From an uncultured Lachnospiraceae bacterium (GTDB taxonomy: Bacteria; Bacillota; Clostridia; Lachnospirales; Lachnospiraceae), in contig CAJTMB010000008.1 of NCBI GenBank assembly GCA_910577105.1, positions 1 to 64,000 of the forward strand: a stretch of 64,000 bases of DNA. The letters run 5' to 3'. A model generated the notes under the pieces. It had not been told where the DNA came from. It saw only the letters and a list, made by a program, of their open reading frames with translations, and made no database searches. Below are positions 59,724 through 64,000 of this stretch, in pieces (the first letter of the stretch is position 1; every line of letters starts with the position of its first letter). The translations under genes were made by a program, and so were the position numbers.

Positions 59724-59764
59724 ATCCCGAAAATGGAAAAAATCTCTGTTTTCGGGATTTTTTT
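59724..59764 (+). terminator. Rho-independent terminator after htrA
   Basis: Stem 59724-59733 with 59749-59758 (10 bp) followed by a run of seven T. Confidence 0.85.
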
Positions 59765-59789
59765 CATAGGTTTTTTAGAAAAACTTCAC

Positions 59790-59818
59790 TTGTATAGCAG
59801 GATGGGATTCGTTATAAT
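59790..59818 (+). promoter_or_regulatory. Promoter for clpX
   Basis: TTGTAT (59790-59795) and TATAAT (59813-59818), spacing 17 bp. Confidence 0.65.
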
Positions 59819-59885
59819 ATGACTGTGAAGAAAGAGGAGATAAGTGCGTAACCGATTAAAGTGCGGCGTGCATGGAAAGGATAAT

Positions 59886-61394
59886 ATGTCAGATTACGAT
59901 AATAAAGATACAGAAGTTCTGGATGAGAAGGAAGAGAAAAAGGAGTCTTGCGCCGATGGCACATCGGAAGACAGACAGGAAAAGGAATACGAGGATGTTT
60001 GCTTTATCTGCAGGCGTCCGGAGAGTAAAACGGGAAAAATGTTCAGGCTGCCCAACAATATTTCCGTGTGCAATGACTGTATGCACAAGACCATGGACAC
60101 GGTAAGCCAGTTTGATTATCAGGGTGTGCTGGACAATCCGTCATTCCAGCAGGATTTGGAGGACTTGTCCAAGAAGGGGATGCCCCATATCCGGTTTGTC
60201 AACATAGCAGATTTGCAGGGGGAAGGCGGGATACCCAATAAACAGAGGTTAAAGAAGAAAAAGAGCGGTGAAAAAGCAAAACCGGTTCTGAATATCCGTG
60301 ACATACCTGCACCCCATAAAATTAAGGCAAGCCTGGATGAGTATGTTGTGGGGCAGGAACATGCCAAAAAGGTCATTTCCGTTGCAGTTTACAATCACTA
60401 TAAAAGAGTGGCAACGGACACTATGGAAGAGATTGAAATAGAAAAGTCCAATATGCTGATGATTGGCCCTACAGGATGCGGTAAAACATATCTGGTAAAG
60501 ACACTGGCAAAGCTTCTGGACGTACCCCTTGCCATAGCAGATGCCACTTCCCTGACGGAAGCGGGATATATCGGTGACGATATTGAAAGCGTGGTTTCCA
60601 AACTTCTTGCCGCCGCGGACAACGATGTGGAAAGGGCGGAGCGCGGCATTATCTTCATAGATGAGATTGATAAGATAGCAAAGAAGAAAAATACAACCTC
60701 CAGGGATGTAAGCGGTGAGTCGGTGCAGCAGGGGATGTTAAAACTGCTGGAGGGAGCCGAAGTGGAAGTGCCGGTCGGCGCCAACAGCAAAAATGCAATG
60801 GTTCCCCTTGCTACCATTAACACCCGCAATATTCTGTTTATCTGCGGCGGGGCATTCCCCGATTTGGAGGAGATTATCAAGGAGCGCTTAAGCAAGCAGA
60901 GCTCCATTGGATTTAACGCCCAATTAAAGGATTACTTTGACAAGGACAAAAATCTGCTTTCCAAAGTGACGGTGGAGGATATCCGGAAGTTCGGCATGAT
61001 ACCTGAATTTATAGGCCGTCTGCCCATTCTTTATACATTGGAAGGGCTTTCCAAGGAAATGATGGTCAAAATCTTGAAGGAGCCTAAAAATGCCATTTTA
61101 AAACAGTACCAGAAGCTGTTGGAACTGGATGAAGTAAAACTGGAGTTTACGGACGGGGCTTTGGAGGCCATAGCCGAGAAGGCAATGAAAAGAGAGACGG
61201 GCGCAAGGGCGCTTCGCTCCATTATCGAAGAATTTATGCTGGATATTATGTATGAAATTCCCAAAGATGACAATATCGGCAGGGTCACCATCACGAAAGA
61301 GTATATTGAAGGAACCGGCGGGCCAATCATTGATATCCGAAACAGCATGGCCGTAAATCCGGATGGATTGCCCGTCATGGCGGAAAACGCGTAG
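59886..61394 (+). CDS. clpX: ClpX-type AAA+ unfoldase, extended form
   Basis: A 502-aa ATPase, about 70-80 residues longer than usual ClpX. The N-terminal zinc-binding domain has C39/C42 and C62/C65 (CFIC and CNDC), preceded by a highly charged tail. A longer linker (about 75-125, Lys-rich) follows. The AAA+ core has GPTGCGKT at about 194, pore-loop GYIGDD (GYVG in most), IIFIDEIDKIAKK at about 255, and sensor-2 RETGARALRSIIE. It should deliver substrates to ClpP, but no clpP or tig gene is adjacent, so it may be a second ClpX. ATG 59886 follows GGAAAGGA; an upstream in-frame GTG at 59844 is less likely. Confidence 0.88.
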   Translation: MSDYDNKDTEVLDEKEEKKESCADGTSEDRQEKEYEDVCFICRRPESKTGKMFRLPNNISVCNDCMHKTMDTVSQFDYQGVLDNPSFQQDLEDLSKKGMPHIRFVNIADLQGEGGIPNKQRLKKKKSGEKAKPVLNIRDIPAPHKIKASLDEYVVGQEHAKKVISVAVYNHYKRVATDTMEEIEIEKSNMLMIGPTGCGKTYLVKTLAKLLDVPLAIADATSLTEAGYIGDDIESVVSKLLAAADNDVERAERGIIFIDEIDKIAKKKNTTSRDVSGESVQQGMLKLLEGAEVEVPVGANSKNAMVPLATINTRNILFICGGAFPDLEEIIKERLSKQSSIGFNAQLKDYFDKDKNLLSKVTVEDIRKFGMIPEFIGRLPILYTLEGLSKEMMVKILKEPKNAILKQYQKLLELDEVKLEFTDGALEAIAEKAMKRETGARALRSIIEEFMLDIMYEIPKDDNIGRVTITKEYIEGTGGPIIDIRNSMAVNPDGLPVMAENA

Positions 61395-61474
61395 TTGGCG
61401 GTACTTTTAAAAGGACAGGCAAAGAAATAAAATAACTTCATAGGATAGTATTAAAACACGGGAAGCGGGAAGAA

Positions 61475-63208
61475 ATGCGGACAATCGTCGGGCTGCTTCC
61501 CCTTTTTATGCGTATGACTTGTGAAGAAAAAGTTTTGTCGGAAGAATATGGAGAATTGATAGTTGATTTTACGGACCCCATTCCGGCCTTTGGGGAAGTG
61601 AATGAATTTTGCTTTACCCGAGTAAATGACAGATATGGTATTGGCTATGTGCTGCAAAGTGAGCTGGACCCGATTATGGGCACAATGTATGTCTATCATT
61701 ATCTTCCCCGGATATTCGGGCTGATGGCGGATGATTTTGACCCGGTCAGCCTGATTAATTCAGGCATTTTGCAGACGCAGCGCCCGCCCCTGTCTTTAAA
61801 CGGAAGCGGAGTCGTGGTGGCGTTTATTGATACGGGAATCCGCTTTGCGCAGGAAGAATTTCTGAATGAGGCCGGTAACAGCAGGATATTGGCAATCTGG
61901 GACCAGACGATTCAGACGGGCAGGCCCCCTGAGGGGTTCCGGTACGGCACTTTGTTTGGCAGGGAGGATATCAATGAAGCGCTGCGGGCAGAGAACCCTT
62001 ATGAGGTATTGCCCTCCTATGATGAAATCGGACACGGCACCGCCATGGCGAGTGTGGCGGCAGGCAGCGTGGTGGATGGCGGGAGAAGCTTCAGGGGTGC
62101 GGCGCCGGGAGCGGAAATCGTGGTGGTTAAATTAAGGCAGGCGAAGCGGAATTTGAAGGATTATTATATGATACCGGAAGGGGTGCCTGCTTTTTCGGAA
62201 ACGGATATCATGCTGGGGGTAAAATTTGCCGAATCTTTTGCGGTAACCTTCCGCAGGCCTGTGGTTATCTGCATTGGTCTGGGAAGCAACCAGGGCGACC
62301 ATAATATCGGGTCTTCCCTTGCCCGCTATCTGAACGGCTTATCCACAATCCGAAACCGGGGCATTGTAATCTGCGGCGGAAACGAAGGGGATGCGGCGCA
62401 CCATTACAGCGGTACTGTTCCCTACGGACAGGACGCCCATACGGATGTGGAAATACGGGTAGGAGAAGGGGAAAAAGGTTTTATGCTGGAATTATGGGGA
62501 TGTGTGCCGGATGTTTTCTGCGCTTCCATCCGTACGCCCGGCGGGGAAACCGTTCAGAGATTCAGGCCGGGAATGGGACAGAGTCTTACGTATTCCTTTG
62601 TCTATGAACAGACGAAGGTAACCATCGACAGCCTTTTGGTGGAGCCGACGACAGGGGATGAACTGATTGTTTTTCGGTTTCAGGAGCCGACGGCAGGTAT
62701 CTGGCGCATTAGCGTCTATGCTTCCCAGGACGGGGGCAGGAGAAGCTTTAACATGTGGCTTCCCATCACCCAGTTTATGCAAAGCGATACCTATTTTCTG
62801 GACCCCAGTCCCTATGTGACATTGACGGACCCCGGCATTGCGGTAAACCCCATTACCGTTTCTACCTACAATGATTTTAACAATAGTTTTTATGCAAATT
62901 CAGGAAGGGGATTTTTGCGGAACGGTACCATTAAGCCGGATTTTGCCGCGCCCGGAGTGGATATTTCCACTGCTCTCGGAAAGCGTACCGGTTCCAGCCT
63001 TGCCGCTGCACTGACAGCGGGAAGCGTGGCACAGTTTTTCCAGTGGACCGTTGTGAAAAACAATGACCCGCTTGCGGAAAATGAAGAAATAAAAACGTAT
63101 TTTATCAGGGGCGCCGTAAGGGAACCGGGGCTGGTTTACCCAAATCAGGAGTGGGGATACGGACGCCTTAACGTGGCGGAGGCATTTGATTCTCTGGCGG
63201 GGGTATAG
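61475..63208 (+). CDS. S8 family peptidase, CspB-like subtilase
   Basis: A 577-aa subtilisin-like protease without a signal peptide. Catalytic Asp in VVAFIDTGI (about 118), His in GHGTAMAS (about 187) and Ser in TGSSLAAALTAG (about 507) are all present, although GSS replaces the usual GTS. The insertion between His and Ser and the beta-rich domain (about 330-430) resemble the jellyroll of Csp germination proteases of Clostridia. Such proteins act in spore cortex hydrolase activation, but similar proteins are widespread in non-sporulating Lachnospiraceae. The N-terminal 90 residues may be a propeptide-like domain. Confidence 0.8.
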   Translation: MRTIVGLLPLFMRMTCEEKVLSEEYGELIVDFTDPIPAFGEVNEFCFTRVNDRYGIGYVLQSELDPIMGTMYVYHYLPRIFGLMADDFDPVSLINSGILQTQRPPLSLNGSGVVVAFIDTGIRFAQEEFLNEAGNSRILAIWDQTIQTGRPPEGFRYGTLFGREDINEALRAENPYEVLPSYDEIGHGTAMASVAAGSVVDGGRSFRGAAPGAEIVVVKLRQAKRNLKDYYMIPEGVPAFSETDIMLGVKFAESFAVTFRRPVVICIGLGSNQGDHNIGSSLARYLNGLSTIRNRGIVICGGNEGDAAHHYSGTVPYGQDAHTDVEIRVGEGEKGFMLELWGCVPDVFCASIRTPGGETVQRFRPGMGQSLTYSFVYEQTKVTIDSLLVEPTTGDELIVFRFQEPTAGIWRISVYASQDGGRRSFNMWLPITQFMQSDTYFLDPSPYVTLTDPGIAVNPITVSTYNDFNNSFYANSGRGFLRNGTIKPDFAAPGVDISTALGKRTGSSLAAALTAGSVAQFFQWTVVKNNDPLAENEEIKTYFIRGAVREPGLVYPNQEWGYGRLNVAEAFDSLAGV

Positions 63209-63243
63209 ACTGATTGCTTAAGGCACCGCATACTTCAGGTACA

Positions 63244-63984
63244 TCAGTCAGCCTGCCAGTTACGGCTGAAAAAGTGTTGTTTAAACTGCCGGGGCGTCAT
63301 ACCTGTCTCCTGCCTGAAAACATTGATAAAATGGCTGTGTGAGCAGAAATTCAGGTAATTGCCAATCTCGATGGAAGTATATTCGGAATACTGGAGCATA
63401 TTTTTTGCCGCATCTATGCGCAGTCCTCGAATATAGGCGGAGATGGTGGAGCCTACCTGCTTTTTAAAAAGTGCTGAAAGATAGGCAGGACTGAGTTCTA
63501 CAAAATCCGCCAAATCTTTGAGCAGGATTGGCGTATGCAGATTTTCGTAAATATAATCCAGACACTGTCTTATGGGTTTGGAAAAAACCTGCCGGGTTTT
63601 CATTCTGCGCATCCGGTTAGTAAAATCAAATACCATCTGTCTGTGAAGGGTGGATATTGCTTCTATGGTAGGGGCAGTATCCGCTTTTCGTATGTAAAGG
63701 TCACTTAGAGTGTAGGCTTCTTCCGATGGCATACCGGCCTCCATACAAAAACGGGTAATCAAGGCGGTGGAAATTACCAGATGGTAACACAGATTCCGGA
63801 ACGGATTGTCGGAAAGCGTTCCGAAATCGTTGGAGTCAAGCGGCGACATGGCTTCCTGAACCTTTTTTATATCGCCCGACTGTACTGCATGGAAAAAAGC
63901 AAGTTCTGAAGAATATGCAGAATGTACGGAAGCGTTTTCACGCTGCAGGAAGGTGGAAAGGGTAAAGGATTGTTCGGTATTCAT
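63244..63984 (-). CDS. AraC-family transcriptional regulator
   Basis: A 246-aa protein with a C-terminal double helix-turn-helix: DLADFVELSPAYLSALFKKQ (about 160-179) and IEIGNYLNFCSHSHFINVFR followed by TGMTPRQFKQHF. The N-terminal 140 residues are helical and lack a cupin or receiver signature, so the effector is unknown. It is convergent with the subtilase gene; its promoter lies at or beyond the window edge. Confidence 0.85.
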   Translation of the reverse strand: MNTEQSFTLSTFLQRENASVHSAYSSELAFFHAVQSGDIKKVQEAMSPLDSNDFGTLSDNPFRNLCYHLVISTALITRFCMEAGMPSEEAYTLSDLYIRKADTAPTIEAISTLHRQMVFDFTNRMRRMKTRQVFSKPIRQCLDYIYENLHTPILLKDLADFVELSPAYLSALFKKQVGSTISAYIRGLRIDAAKNMLQYSEYTSIEIGNYLNFCSHSHFINVFRQETGMTPRQFKQHFFSRNWQAD

Positions 63985-64000
63985 GCGGTCACTCCTTTTT

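Noticed and set aside
63208..63249. Terminator between subtilase and AraC genes
   Set aside because: The 7-bp repeat GACTGAT/ATCAGTC has a 28-nt loop and no T tract.
1..64000. tRNA genes, rRNA, CRISPR arrays, transposases, phage genes
   Set aside because: None were recognised on reading both strands; the palindrome at 37090 is the only mobile-element-like sequence.

Overview
The window looks like a chromosomal segment of a low-to-mid-GC Gram-positive anaerobe of the Clostridia, most likely Lachnospiraceae. This is inferred from strong AGGAGG-type ribosome binding sites, some GTG starts, tight operons, a CspB-like subtilase, GH25 muramidases with Big2 and YG-type wall-binding repeats, and LCP/WalR-style wall genetics. 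No rRNA, tRNA, CRISPR array, insertion sequence or phage gene was seen. About 56 kb is one large surface-glycan locus; the last 8 kb holds housekeeping and proteolysis genes.

Layout. (1) 182-4264: an orphan NeuA-like cytidylyltransferase with a GtrII-type membrane glycosyltransferase (+), facing a GtrB-like polyprenyl-phosphate glycosyltransferase with a methyltransferase (-), separated by a strong hairpin terminator. (2) 4459-19089: a 12-gene plus-strand operon built around two GT4-AsnB pairs, a CE4/WbmS-like protein, a FAD oxidoreductase, an SDR, a TIM-barrel isomerase, two GT2 enzymes and an acyltransferase. (3) 19086-21632 (-): an MBOAT acyltransferase and its SGNH partner. (4) 21838-22473: two tandem near-identical XRE regulators with palindromic operators. 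(5) 22638-31250 (+): UDP-GlcNAc 4,6-dehydratase-like SDR, GT2, GNAT, acyltransferase, GT-C-like membrane proteins and WecE. (6) 31297-32283 (-): a second membrane-anchored SGNH protein. (7) 32649-50110 (+): two GH25 muramidases interleaved with rmlB, rmlA and rmlC, a Wzm/Wzt ABC exporter, a methyltransferase/kinase-like fusion, large GT2 enzymes and phosphoglucomutase. (8) 50120-56234 (+): more GT2 enzymes, the initiating polyprenyl sugar-phosphate transferase and an LCP ligase. (9) 56400-63984: glmS, htrA, a long clpX, a subtilase and (-) an AraC regulator.

How it fits together (inference). GlmS, phosphoglucomutase, RmlA/RmlB/RmlC, WecE, the GNAT, the dehydratase and NeuA can supply activated sugars. 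The polyprenyl sugar transferase starts a lipid-linked chain, the GT2/GT4 enzymes extend it, Wzm/Wzt exports it and the LCP protein attaches it to peptidoglycan. GtrB/GtrII- and GT-C-type proteins, acyltransferase-3 proteins, MBOAT/SGNH and the AsnB-like amidotransferases would decorate it, and the GH25 enzymes would remodel the wall. No rmlD, neuB or neuC is visible, so the dTDP-rhamnose and CMP-sugar routes are incomplete within the window.

Most notable: the duplicated GT4-AsnB module with unusual sugar-modifying neighbours; a recurring hairpin/RBS leader that also marks an apparent recombination scar; TGTATC-N5-TGTATC boxes resembling WalR sites before a muramidase and the priming transferase; a 135-bp nested palindrome before rmlA; autoregulatory-looking XRE operators; and three dual-GT2 paralogues with reciprocal domain decay.
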